Assembly: GCA_963763855.1 (NCBI GenBank)
Contig: CAVXPU010000005.1
Span: 744,001-808,000, forward strand
Direction of reading: 5' to 3'
Source: JAIBCC01 sp963763855
GTDB lineage: Bacteria > Acidobacteriota > Blastocatellia > Pyrinomonadales > Pyrinomonadaceae
DNA: 64,000 nt
In this document: positions 17,243 to 26,598 of the stretch, one piece after another
Position numbering within the stretch: the first letter of the stretch is position 1
How the letters are laid out: each line of letters starts with the position of its first letter
Translations under genes and position numbers: made by a program
The notes under the pieces: model-generated
The model's input: the letters and a program-made list of their open reading frames with translations, nothing else
Database searches by the model: none
Told to the model about the DNA's origin: nothing

Positions 17243-17434
17243 AAGTTAACTCACAAAATAGAAAATAATTTCTTGAACATTTTGTAATTGAAGAACCTTA
17301 GCGGAAAAAAGGATTGATTTGAGCCAAGTATATTACGCTTAGCGAAACATTGTCAATAATTCCGTCTATTTGCTTATTTGATTACGACGCAAACTTACAA
17401 TTGCCGATTGACTTTATCTTTGCTCTTTCGTTTT
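17243..17434. other. Intergenic stretch, nothing recognised
   Basis: About 190 bases between the divergent DPP IV-like pseudogene and yeiH. AT-rich, no hairpin or RNA gene seen. Both promoters should lie here. Confidence 0.4.
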
Positions 17435-18375
17435 ATGACTTGGCAAAAAATAGTCTTTATTCTTTTACTTCTCGTTTGCTTAATTCCGATAATTTCGCCG
17501 CCAATTTCGCTCGCGTTAGGCTTGATTTTAGCTTTCAGCCTGGGCAATCCTTTTCTCGCCGAAACAAATAAATACAACAAGATAATTTTGCGTGGCTCAG
17601 TAATTTTGCTTGGTTTCGGAATGAATTTAACTTCTGTTTTGAAAGCTGGGCAAGATGGTGTAGTGATGACAATCGTCACGATTTTCGGAACGTTACTTTT
17701 GGGTTACACAATCGGCAAATTATTGAAAATAAACGGTAAAACGTCTGCCTTAATTTCATCGGGAACCGCAATTTGCGGCGGCAGTGCGATTGCTGCTGTT
17801 GCTCCTGCGATTCGTGCGGATGCAGACGAAACCTCAGTCTCGCTCGGGACGGTTTTTATACTCAATTCCATCGCCCTATTTCTTTTTCCGATCATCGGAC
17901 ACGCCTTGAATTTAACCGACAATCAATTCGGAATTTGGGCTGCGGTCGCGATTCACGATACGAGTTCGGTGGTTGGTGCATCGCAGGCTTACAGTCCCGA
18001 AGCACAGCAAATTGCGACCACCGTAAAACTTGCCAGAGCACTTATGGATTGCTCCGATCGCATTTATGTTCGCTTATTTTTACCGCCCAAAACATGGCGA
18101 AACTAAAATCAGCGAAATGATCCCATGGTTTATCTTCTTATTTCTAATCGCAACTGTAATAAGAACTTACGCTACTGATTTTATCCCAACATACATTTTT
18201 GAAACTCTAGTTTTGATTGCAAAAAAAGGTTTGACGATTACGCTTTTCTTAATTGGTTCGAGCTTGAGTTTTGGAATGATTAAGAAAGTTGGCGTCAAGC
18301 CGTATGATTCAAGGCGTGTCTTTATGGATAATAATCTCGGTAGTTTCGCTTTTCGCCGTTTTATGGATTTTGTAA
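17435..18375 (+). CDS. yeiH: YeiH-family (UPF0324) membrane protein, frameshifted
   Basis: About 313 residues after repair, with ten or so hydrophobic helices. Family motifs are clear: RGSVILLGFGMNL, SSGTAICGGSAIAAVAPAI, IWAAVAIHDTSSVVGASQAY and TLFLIGSSLS. YeiH proteins are listed as putative sulfate exporters, on weak evidence. The frame breaks near 18043-18050 (VKLARAL joins LWIAPIAFMFAYFY) and again near 18305 (KVGVKP joins IQGVSLWIIISVVS), ending at TAA 18375. I start at ATG 17435 (MTWQKIVFILLL); the longer upstream frame adds a non-conserved stretch. Only the two indels separate it from a normal gene. Confidence 0.85.
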
Positions 18376-18450
18376 CTAAGCTCATTTTGTTTTGAAGCCT
18401 CTAATTGTTAAAATGAAAGTTTCTGTTTTGAGTTAGATTTTCAGCAAACA

Positions 18451-21292
18451 ATGAGTATCAAACATATTACCGTTCGCGGTGCAAGGCAACACAATTTAAA
18501 AAACATCAACGTTGAAATTCCACGCGATCAACTTACTGTGATTACAGGACTTTCGGGTTCGGGAAAATCGTCGCTCGCTTTCGATACGATTTATGCCGAA
18601 GGGCAACGCCGCTATGTAGAATCACTATCGGCTTATGCCCGGCAATTTTTGGATCAACTTGAAAAACCCGATGTAGATTCGGTTGAAGGGCTTTCACCCG
18701 CAATTTCAATCGAGCAAAAAACCGTTTCAAAATCGCCACGTTCTACAGTTGGAACTGTTACTGAAATTTACGATTATTTGCGTCTGCTTTTTTCTTCGAT
18801 CGGTCAGCCGCATTGTCAGCTTTGCGATGCTCCGATCACCCGTCAGTCGCAAGAAAATATCGTAAATGGAATCTTGCAATTACCTGAAGGCGAACGAGTT
18901 ATGATTCTTGCCCCATTAGTTCGCGGACGGAAAGGCGAATTTCGAAAGGAGCTTGATAAGCTTAGCAAAGACGGTTTTGTAAGGGCGAGAATTGACGGTG
19001 AACTCAAACCTTTAGATGAGGAAATTAAGCTCGATAAAAAGAAAAATCACACAATTGAAGTCGTCGTTGATCGGCTTTCTGATAAAAGAAGGCGTCAAGG
19101 AACGCTTAACGGAATCCGTCAGAACAGCCCTGAAATTAACGGGTGGAGCGGTTTTGGTTTCCATCGTCGATGGCGATGAAAAGCTTTATTCCGAGAAAAT
19201 GGCGTGCGTTAATTGCGGGGTAAATATTCCGACTTTAGAACCGCGTTCGTTTTCTTTTAATTCAGCTTTTGGAGCCTGTAAACGATGCGTTGGTCTCGGA
19301 ACAGTTGCCGAAGTTGATCCTGCTAAACTTATTCCTGATGCTAATTTAGCCTGGAAAAAGCTGACGTTTTTAGACGAGGTTGATAAAACTGCGTCAACCG
19401 CTTTGCGAACCGCCCTTGCAGGAATTATCAAAAAGGGAAACGCGAAAAAACTTAAGGGAAAAGAAGAAGTTACACCAATTCCGGATTCCACACCTTTTCA
19501 TTTGCTTCCTCCCGAAATTATTGATGGATTTTTCAATGGAATTAGCGGAAAAATCCCGATGCAATGGGGCGTTAGCTTTGTAAATGCTGAATGGAAAGGC
19601 GTTATCCGATATTTAGGCGAGCGTTTGCATAATGCTCCTTCCGAGAAAATTCGAACGTCGTTGAATGAATTGATTTCGCCTGTAAATTGCCCCGCTTGCG
19701 ATGGAAAACGTCTTTCGCCTGAATCGCTTTCGGTTAAAATTGGTGGTTTGGGAATTGCCGATTACACAGGTTTGACGATTGAAGATTCCGAGAAGAAATT
19801 TGATCAGGTTTTGCTTAGCGAACGAGAAGAAAAGATCGCCGGATTGATTTTAAAAGAAATTCGACAGCGTATTAAATTCTTGAATGCAGTAGGTTTAGGC
19901 TATTTAACGCTCAGTCGTCCGAGTGCAACATTATCGGGCGGCGAAGGACAGCGAATTCGTCTGGCAACTCAAATTGGTTCGCAACTTCGTGGTGTTTTGT
20001 ATGTTTTAGATGAGCCTTCGATCGGGCTTCATCCGCGTGATAATCAAAAATTGATTCAAACTCTGCAAAAATTGCGTGATTTGGGTAATACGGTTTTGGT
20101 TGTGGAACACGATGAAGAGACGATCATGCAAGCCGATTATGTGATCGATCTGGGTCCGCTAGCAGGTTCTCATGGCGGCGAAATTATCGCTTTTGGAACT
20201 CCTGCCGAGATCAAAAAGAATAAAAATTCGATCACCGGAAAATACATCACGGGTAAGCTAAAGATCGATATACCTAAAGTTAGACGCTCGCCAAATGGTA
20301 AGAATTTGGTAATTAAGGGTGCGAGGGCAAACAACTTAAAAAATATTGAAGTCACATTTCCTTTGGGAATTTTAACGGTTGTAACGGGTGTTTCGGGCAG
20401 CGGTAAATCGACGCTTGTTGACGATATTTTGTATCGTGCGTTGATGCGGGAAATTTACGGAAGTCTGCGTGAACCGGCGAAACATGATTCGATCGAAGGA
20501 CTGAAATTGGTCGATAAAATCATTGAGATCGATCAAACGCCGATTGGCAGAACACCGCGTTCAAATCCGGCAACTTACACGGCACTTTTCACGCCGCTTC
20601 GTGATCTTTATGCGATGCTGCCCGAATCTCGCGAGCGTGGTTACAAGGCTGGAAGATTTAGTTTCAACGTAAAGGGCGGACGCTGCGAAGCTTGCGAAGG
20701 CGGCGGTTTGAAACGAATTGAGATGAATTTTTTGCCCGATGTTTATGTTATGTGCGACGTTTGCCGCGGGCATCGCTACAATCGCGAAACGCTTGCCGTA
20801 AAGTACAAAGGTTACTCGATTGCCGAACTTTTAGACACGACAATCGAAGACGCTCTCCCGATTCTCGAAAACATTCCGCAGATCAAGCAAAAACTGCAAA
20901 CCCTTTTAGACGTTGGGCTTGGCTACATCAAACTCGGACAATCCGCGACAACGTTATCGGGCGGAGAAGCTCAAAGAATCAAACTTGCTAAAGAATTATC
21001 AAAACGTGCAACAGGCAAAACCGTCTATATTTTAGACGAACCGACGACCGGTTTGCACTTTGCTGACGTTCACAAACTTCTGGAAGTTTTGCAAAGATTG
21101 GTTGATACAGGAAATACCGTCATCGTTATCGAACATAATTTAGACGTAATAAAATCTGCCGATCATGTAATCGATCTAGGTCCCGAAGGCGGCAGCGGCG
21201 GCGGAAAAGTAGTCGCGGTTGGAACGCCGGAAGACATCGCGAAAGAGAAGAAATCGCATACTGGGAAGGCTTTGAAAAGTTTATTGAACTAA
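18451..21292 (+). CDS. uvrA: Excinuclease ABC subunit A, one frameshift
   Basis: UvrA finds bulky DNA lesions for nucleotide excision repair as a dimeric ABC ATPase. About 946 residues after repair. First Walker A is GLSGSGKSSLAFDT; first zinc module includes CQLCDAPI and MACVNCGVNI...CKRC. Signature LSGGEGQRIRLATQIG; second Walker A GVSGSGKSTLV; second zinc finger GGRCEACEGGG and CDVCRGHRY; second signature TTLSGGEAQRIKLAKEL. The frame is lost near 19076-19080 (run CTTTCTG), where removing one T restores DRLLIKEGVKERLTES. The gene looks otherwise perfect, so an assembly error is likely. No SOS box was confirmed in the 75-base upstream gap. Confidence 0.95.
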
Positions 21293-21320
21293 TCCTCAAT
21301 TATGCTAAGATAAGTTTGTT

Positions 21321-21683
21321 ATGAATCAGCAAATTACATTAACAGTTCCTGAAAATGTTTGGTTTTACGCGAAAGCTGTAGCTGCACGAAGTAAGCAGAG
21401 AGTTGAAGATGTTTTGTCTGATTGGATGGAGAAAGGTTCGAGCGAATTTGATTTAGAAAAACTCTCTGATACTGAGATTTTAGCTTTGACGAAAATGAAA
21501 ATTTCGACTGAAAAACAAAAAAGACTCTCTAAGCTATTGTTCAAAAGCCGGGAAATCGGCTTGAAAAAAGCAGAGCAAGAAGAACTCGATTTGATGATTG
21601 AAATCTCTGAGCTAAATACGCTGAAAAAAGCCGAAGCCTTACAAATTGCTGTGAAACGTGGATTGATTGAACGTCTTTCTTAA
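21321..21683 (+). CDS. Small protein paired with HNH nuclease
   Basis: 120-residue helical protein, unrecognised by name. The N-terminal ITLTVPENVWFYAKAVAARS reads like a ribbon-helix-helix or similar small DNA-binding start ('VPE..Y..A..AA'), followed by charged helices. Its TAA stop overlaps the ATG of the HNH nuclease gene by one base (TAATG), so the two are translationally coupled. Such 'small protein + HNH' pairs occur in several bacteria and may be a toxin-antitoxin-like or homing unit; this is inference. Confidence 0.6.
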   Translation: MNQQITLTVPENVWFYAKAVAARSKQRVEDVLSDWMEKGSSEFDLEKLSDTEILALTKMKISTEKQKRLSKLLFKSREIGLKKAEQEELDLMIEISELNTLKKAEALQIAVKRGLIERLS

Positions 21684-22111
21684 TGCAACGACCAAAAATA
21701 TCGGAAAAAGTTAAAGTCAAAATACGGTTGCTTGCTGAAAATCGCTGTGGTTATTGTCTTTGCAGCCAAGAGTATGTTTGGGACATTCTGGAAATTGACC
21801 ATATTTACCCGATTGCGAAAGGCGGCAAAATTTCGGAAGAAAATCTTTGGCTCATTTGTTCAAGTTGCAATGGTGCTAAATACAATAAAACAGAAGCCTT
21901 TGATTCGATAACTGAAAAGGCTGTCCCAATTTTCAATCCACGCACTCAAAATTGGAATGAACATTTTAGTTGGAGCAAAAGCGGTACAAAAGTTATCGGC
22001 AAAACAGCAATTGGTCGAGCAACCATCATCGCTTTAAATTTAAATCGAGAAAGATTTATCAAAACCCGAAAACATTGGATTTCTGCAGGTTGGCATCCGC
22101 CAAAAGATTGA
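21683..22111 (+). CDS. HNH endonuclease
   Basis: 142-residue HNH nuclease. Zinc-binding CGYC and CSSC bracket the core EIDHIYPIAKGGKISEENLW, then N-GAKYNKT gives the conserved Asn. The DH in EIDH supplies the catalytic His. A C-terminal half (RATIIALNLNRERFIKTRKH) matches the usual tail of cyanobacterial-type HNH proteins. Complete, and coupled to the preceding small protein. DNA target unknown. Confidence 0.88.
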   Translation: MQRPKISEKVKVKIRLLAENRCGYCLCSQEYVWDILEIDHIYPIAKGGKISEENLWLICSSCNGAKYNKTEAFDSITEKAVPIFNPRTQNWNEHFSWSKSGTKVIGKTAIGRATIIALNLNRERFIKTRKHWISAGWHPPKD

Positions 22112-22151
22112 AATCGAAACGAATGTAAGTGTGTTTAATATCAAACATTTA

Positions 22152-22178
22152 CGCCCTCGCTCCGTGCTGGCTTCTGCA
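22152..22178. repeat. Single copy of a CTTCTGCA tag repeat
   Basis: CGCCCTCGCTCCGTGCTGG followed by CTTCTGCA is a near copy of 29489-29516 (CGCCCTTACTGACGTGCAGG then CTTCTGCA, with one base fewer here). Both lie just outside a coding region. Confidence 0.5.
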
Positions 22179-22179
22179 T

Positions 22180-22796
22180 TTAGTAGTTGTAGCCGTCGTA
22201 TTTTTCAAAGCAGGATTTTCCAAAGTTTTTTGGAGTTTTGATGGTGGATTTTCCATTATCGGGATCCAAAGCATGAAAACTTTCCGAGCCGATGCTGCTT
22301 AGAAGCCAGTTTTTTATCGCAGGCGAATATTTGAAAGTAATCGTTTTGGTCCATCTCCAGGCACTTCCGCCGTAGTGTTCCACAGAAAAATAGCCGCTTT
22401 TTATTGTGATTCCTTCAAATGGATCGCCGAAAACTCCGCCGCAGGTAACGCATAAAACAACCTCATCATTTCTCGCCGCAAACTTAAATTTATTGCCCGA
22501 TTCGCCGAGCAGAATGAGAAGAGGTCGCTTTTCCGGCTCATCACCGACATTGGAAGTTTCCCTTTCGTTGGGTTTGTTCAAAACTAAAATTACATCGGCA
22601 AAAGCGTCCCGATTCAGGTCGCCGGAAGTCGCATTCAAAACGTCATAACCCGCCGGAACAAACGACTTAATCTCCGCAGGTAGATTTCCGGCATCAAGCA
22701 TGAGATCGCGAACTTCGCCGGGGTTTTGCCTTTTTGTGCAAAATTGCTTATTCCGAATACGGAAATCAATAAAAAAATCTTGAAAAATCTATTCAT
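22180..22796 (-). CDS. Secreted hypothetical protein with a repeat-like Asp motif, frameshifted
   Basis: About 205 residues after repair. Starts with a Sec signal peptide (MNRFFKIFLLISVFGISNFA, then Q) at 22796. One base is missing near 22720-22727, after which the frame reads EVRDLMLDAGNLPAEIKSFV and on to the stop at 22180. The stretch TSGDLNRDAFADVILVLN resembles FG-GAP/VCBS-type 'GDLN.DG..D.V' units, and similar Asp-rich lines appear in 41116-41607. Two Cys in LCVTCGGVFG and one near the C-terminus. No enzyme motif seen. Confidence 0.7.
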
Positions 22797-22911
22797 GTTC
22801 CACTCTTAAACTCACTAACATCTTCAGATTAGAAGTTTTCCGATGCTCTGCAAGCAATTGTAAAACCTCCTTTGAATAGACATGCGAACGAACTGATTTT
22901 TGCGTATATTG

Positions 22912-24153
22912 CTATTCATATCTAAGAGCATCAATCGGATTCAATCTCGCCGCTTTCCAGGCAGGATAAAGCCCGAAAACGATGCCGACTCCGGCGGAAA
23001 CTCCGATTCCGATCACGATTGCCCACCAAGGGATGTAGGCGGGAAGCGGCGAATAGGCATTCATTAAAAGGCTGGCGATTTCACCGATTATTAAGCCGAC
23101 TAATCCGCCAATTCCGGTTAAAACTACGGCTTCGATCAAAAATTGCGAGATGATACTTGCATGAGTTGCACCTACGGCTTTGCGGATGCCGATTTCTTTG
23201 GTTCTTTCCGTTACCGAAACGAGCATAATATTCATCACGCCGATGCCGCCGATCATTAGGGCAACTGCGGAAACTGCCGTTAAAACGAGGTAAGTGGCAC
23301 CGGTTAATTGATTATAAATATCAAGCAGCGAATCTTGGGATGAGATTCCAAAATTGTTTTTATCGCCCGTTTTTACTTGTCTTGTACGGCGTAAAACTTG
23401 TGTAACTTCATCGGTTGCAGCGGTTACAGATTCGCGATCTTTTGGTCGGACGATGATGGCAAAAATGATCTCGGGAAAATCATCGGTTTTCCAATATTTC
23501 TGAAATGTTGTAATCGGGATAAAGACGGAATTATCACGCGATTGACCGAAAAATGCACCCAAATCGCCCATAACGCCGACAACCGTAAACGTATTTCCGG
23601 CAATCTTAATTTCCTTTCCAATCGGATCTTCTTCGGGGAAAAGCGACTTAACTAAATCTTTCCCGATTACGGCAACATTCGAACGCATTTGAACGTCAAT
23701 ATCGGCGATAAATCTACCATAGCCGATATATTGCGATTGCGTGATTTCATAATGCGGCGTAACGCCAAATAGTATCGGAGTATCGGATTGTTTTTCTTTA
23801 TAGCGGACGATTTCAGAGATTTTACGTTGGATGGGCGAAACTCCTATCAGTGAAGGAGATTCCGCACGTATCGCATCTGCATCGGCGAGATTCAATTCCT
23901 TTCGCATACGCTCTTCCTGACTTGGCTGGCGACCAAAACTCGGTTCGAATTTGGCAATGAAAATTGTATTTGAGCCAAGAGATTCGAGCTGTTTCGCGAA
24001 AGATCGATTCAAGCCCTGTATGATCGAAACCATAAACATTACCGTTACAACTCCAACCATGACGCCCAAAATCGTCAGCCCCGAACGCAATTTATTTTCA
24101 CGCACGGTGTCGAGTGCCATTACGGCTGCTTCTCTGAATGAATGTATAGTCAT
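22912..24153 (-). CDS. MacB/FtsX-type ABC transporter permease
   Basis: 413-residue permease with the MacB_PCD periplasmic domain between helix 1 and helices 2-4. Helix 1 follows RENKLRSGLTILGVMVGVVT; the three C-terminal helices surround MIGGIGVMNIMLVSVTERTK and GIRKAVGA, the hallmark coupling motif. It ends GLYPAWKAARLNPIDALRYE, the standard family tail. It lies next to a paralogous permease (24275-25564); no ATPase or membrane-fusion protein is adjacent, so the partner is elsewhere. Likely exports or mechanically drives an envelope process. Confidence 0.93.
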   Translation of the reverse strand: MTIHSFREAAVMALDTVRENKLRSGLTILGVMVGVVTVMFMVSIIQGLNRSFAKQLESLGSNTIFIAKFEPSFGRQPSQEERMRKELNLADADAIRAESPSLIGVSPIQRKISEIVRYKEKQSDTPILFGVTPHYEITQSQYIGYGRFIADIDVQMRSNVAVIGKDLVKSLFPEEDPIGKEIKIAGNTFTVVGVMGDLGAFFGQSRDNSVFIPITTFQKYWKTDDFPEIIFAIIVRPKDRESVTAATDEVTQVLRRTRQVKTGDKNNFGISSQDSLLDIYNQLTGATYLVLTAVSAVALMIGGIGVMNIMLVSVTERTKEIGIRKAVGATHASIISQFLIEAVVLTGIGGLVGLIIGEIASLLMNAYSPLPAYIPWWAIVIGIGVSAGVGIVFGLYPAWKAARLNPIDALRYE

Positions 24154-24175
24154 GATTTTTTAAGAACAATCTGTT

Positions 24176-24257
24176 AACCACATAGGAACATAGGTGACAT
24201 AGGTTTTTGTGCCGGAGAATTGTCGTGTTAACTATGTTTTCTATGTCTCTATGTGGT
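24176..24257. repeat. Inverted repeat of the AACCACATAGG type
   Basis: AACCACATAGGAACATAGG at the left pairs with CTATGTCTCTATGTGGT at the right, with CTATG repeats in both arms. It fills the gap between the two permease genes and may attenuate read-through. Confidence 0.75.
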
Positions 24258-24274
24258 AAAAAAACTCCTAAGTT

Positions 24275-25564
24275 TCACTCCTTTCTCAATGCCTCGATCG
24301 GGACGAGTTTTGAAGCTCGCCACGCCGGATATAGTCCGCTGATTATTCCCACGATCGATGATACGCCAACTCCTAGAATTGCCGCATTTACGCTCATTTG
24401 CATAGGAAAACCAATCGCTAATGAAATTAGAAATGCCAGACCAAAACCCGTAAAAACGCCAATTGTACCGCCGATTGCGGTTACGGTTACGGCTTCGATG
24501 AGGAATTGACTCAAAATGTCGCGTTGAGTTGCTCCGACGGCTTTTCGTAAACCAATTTCTTTTGTCCTTTCTGTCACCGAAACGAGCATAATGTTCATCA
24601 CAACAATTCCGCCAACGACCAGCGAAATTGCCGCAACTCCAATCGTTACGAGATAAATATTATCGGTCGCGGTTTTGTAAAGTCCGATAAATACGTCTTG
24701 GGATTCAACGCTAAATCCTTCATCTTCTTCAGTTTCGCCCGCCCCATTTATCATCGAGGTTTTGCCGCGGCGATTTCTCATGATGCTTCTCACTTGCTCT
24801 TTTGCATCTTCAAAAAGCGAAGAATCCTGCACTTGAATATTTATCACCAGCGAATCACGTGAGCCAAACATTCGCTCACCCGCAGGTGATGGAATCATTA
24901 CAAAATTATCGCGTGAAGCCCCTAAAACACTGCCCATCGTGACGATTGTTCCAACGATTCGAAATTCGGAACCATTAACCCGTATCTTTTGTCCGATCGA
25001 ATTTTCGGGCGACATTCCATTGAAAACATTCTTCAAAATATCGGTTCCGATAACGGCAACATTTTGTCCGGCAGCACCTTCTTCGGTAGTCCAAATTCTT
25101 CCCGCTTCAATGTTTAGAGCCTCAATATCAAACATCGAAAGCGTTACTCCGCGAACCGGTACATTTTCCGAACTCGTTTCGCCGCCTTTCACAATCGAAC
25201 GTCCATTTAGTGAATAACCAATCCGCCAACAGATCGTGCAAAGTCTTTGAATTGCGTCTAAATCATCTTTGTTTACGTCTTTACGCTTGTTAAATTTGAT
25301 TAATTCTTCACGGGAAGTGATAACGAGCGGACGCTTAGAAACTGTGAAAACTGTAGAGCCTTGGGCGGAAAAGGTTGAGGCGACGCTTTGGTCCAAACCA
25401 TTGATTATTGTGACAACTGCGATAACTGCGGAAACGCCGACGATGATTCCAAGTAACGTCAGAAAAGTGCGAAGTTTGCTCGCTTTCAGGCTTGCGAGTG
25501 AAATCTTAAAAAGTTCGACAAAAACCCGGTAACTACCCAAAATTGTAGAGACTTCTTTTGCCAT
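24275..25564 (-). CDS. MacB/FtsX-type ABC transporter permease, second copy
   Basis: 429-residue paralogue of 22912-24153, with the same architecture: helix 1 in KLRTFLTLLGIIVGVSAVIA, periplasmic MacB_PCD domain (ALNIEAGRIWTTEEGAAGQN), then NIMLVSVTERTKEIGLRKAVGA and the terminal GLYPAWRASKLVPIEALRKE. I start at ATG 25564 (MAKEVSTILGSYRVF), preceded by GGAAG; an upstream start at 25597 adds 11 unconserved residues. The two may form a heterodimer, with the ATPase encoded elsewhere. Confidence 0.92.
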   Translation of the reverse strand: MAKEVSTILGSYRVFVELFKISLASLKASKLRTFLTLLGIIVGVSAVIAVVTIINGLDQSVASTFSAQGSTVFTVSKRPLVITSREELIKFNKRKDVNKDDLDAIQRLCTICWRIGYSLNGRSIVKGGETSSENVPVRGVTLSMFDIEALNIEAGRIWTTEEGAAGQNVAVIGTDILKNVFNGMSPENSIGQKIRVNGSEFRIVGTIVTMGSVLGASRDNFVMIPSPAGERMFGSRDSLVINIQVQDSSLFEDAKEQVRSIMRNRRGKTSMINGAGETEEDEGFSVESQDVFIGLYKTATDNIYLVTIGVAAISLVVGGIVVMNIMLVSVTERTKEIGLRKAVGATQRDILSQFLIEAVTVTAIGGTIGVFTGFGLAFLISLAIGFPMQMSVNAAILGVGVSSIVGIISGLYPAWRASKLVPIEALRKE

Positions 25565-25640
25565 ATGAAACTTCACTTCCTTTCGAAAGGATACCAAGTA
25601 TTGATACGATTGGGGAAGTTTAGAGTTTCAGAATGAAAAT

Positions 25641-25717
25641 GTAACGCAGGCATCTTGCCTGCAACTAAACGAGCGATCTAAATGACAATTCAACAGCAGG
25701 CAAGATGCCTGCGTTAC
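25641..25717. repeat. Inverted repeat GTAACGCAGGCATCTTGCCTGC family, overlaps a stop codon
   Basis: Left arm GTAACGCAGGCATCTTGCC and right arm GGCAAGATGCCTGCGTTAC pair perfectly over 22 bases, loop about 33 bases. The right end (GCGTTAC) contains the TAA stop of the glycosyltransferase on the minus strand, so the repeat defines the end of that gene. Confidence 0.85.
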
Positions 25718-26445
25718 CCATAAATGCCTGATTTAGCATTTTTGCGAATGATTCTAACTTCATTAAACATTCTTTGGCTATCGCGAAAAACGCTTACTTT
25801 CGTTCCTTCGCAATGATCCCATCGGACTGGTATCTCTTTTAACCGCAGTCCCTTGTGATGGGCGACATACAGAAATTCAACGTCAAAGCCGAATCTTTCG
25901 ATTGTCATCAGATCAAGCAGCGGACGAAATTTCTTCATGTTAAAAGCTTTGAAGCCGCACTGCGTATCCCAAAAAGGTAAGCCCGTAAGTGTGCGAACAA
26001 TGAAGTTAAAAACTTTTCCGCCTTGTTCGCGTCGCCATGGCTGATGAGTTCCGATCAAGGTTCTATCTAAAGCACGCGAGCCGAAAGTTACATCAAATTC
26101 GCCTTTAATTATAGGCTCGATGAGTTTTGGGAGTTCGGAAATTGGAGTTGAAAGATCGGCATCGCTGAATAATGCAACTTCGCCGGAGGCTGCCAAAAGC
26201 CCCGTTTTTACGGCGAAACCTTTACCGCGATTTTGTTCGTAGCGAATTACTTTGCATGGTAAATCCGTAAATTCATCGCAAACTTTCTGTGCAACTTCAG
26301 CAGTTTTATCTCGCGAACCATCGTCAACCACAATTAATTCAGCGTTTAGTTTTTCCGACTTAACGTAAGAAAGAATTTGACGAATCGAATCACCGAGCCG
26401 ATCAGCTTCATCAAATGCGGGAATAACAATGGAAATTTGCGGATT
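25714..26445 (-). CDS. Family 2 glycosyltransferase (dolichyl-phosphate glucosyltransferase-like)
   Basis: 243-residue GT-A-fold enzyme. Motifs: ISIVIPAFDEADRLGDS, LIVVDDGSRDKT, the nucleotide-sugar/metal DADLSTP (D-x-D), TFGSRALD, and the lipid-phosphate type WRREQGGKVFNFIVR. These fit the dolichyl/polyprenyl-phosphate beta-glucosyltransferase branch of GT2. I start at 26445 (MNPQISIVIPAF) because the strand begins there; the upstream extension to 26493 is not conserved. It probably makes a polyprenyl-phosphate sugar for envelope glycosylation. The C-terminus ends in the palindromic repeat. Confidence 0.88.
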   Translation of the reverse strand, partial: NPQISIVIPAFDEADRLGDSIRQILSYVKSEKLNAELIVVDDGSRDKTAEVAQKVCDEFTDLPCKVIRYEQNRGKGFAVKTGLLAASGEVALFSDADLSTPISELPKLIEPIIKGEFDVTFGSRALDRTLIGTHQPWRREQGGKVFNFIVRTLTGLPFWDTQCGFKAFNMKKFRPLLDLMTIERFGFDVEFLYVAHHKGLRLKEIPVRWDHCEGTKVSVFRDSQRMFNEVRIIRKNAKSGIYG

Positions 26446-26598
26446 CATTTTTATTAGTCTAGAAAACGAAAATTCTATTGATAGCAGATTCAAGCAATTT
26501 CAACAAATGGCGGAAATATAATTTGTAGGAAAGGCGAAGAATTTTGCTTAATATGCGATAGGCAAATATGTTATAGTTTTGAGATTGGAGAATTATTG

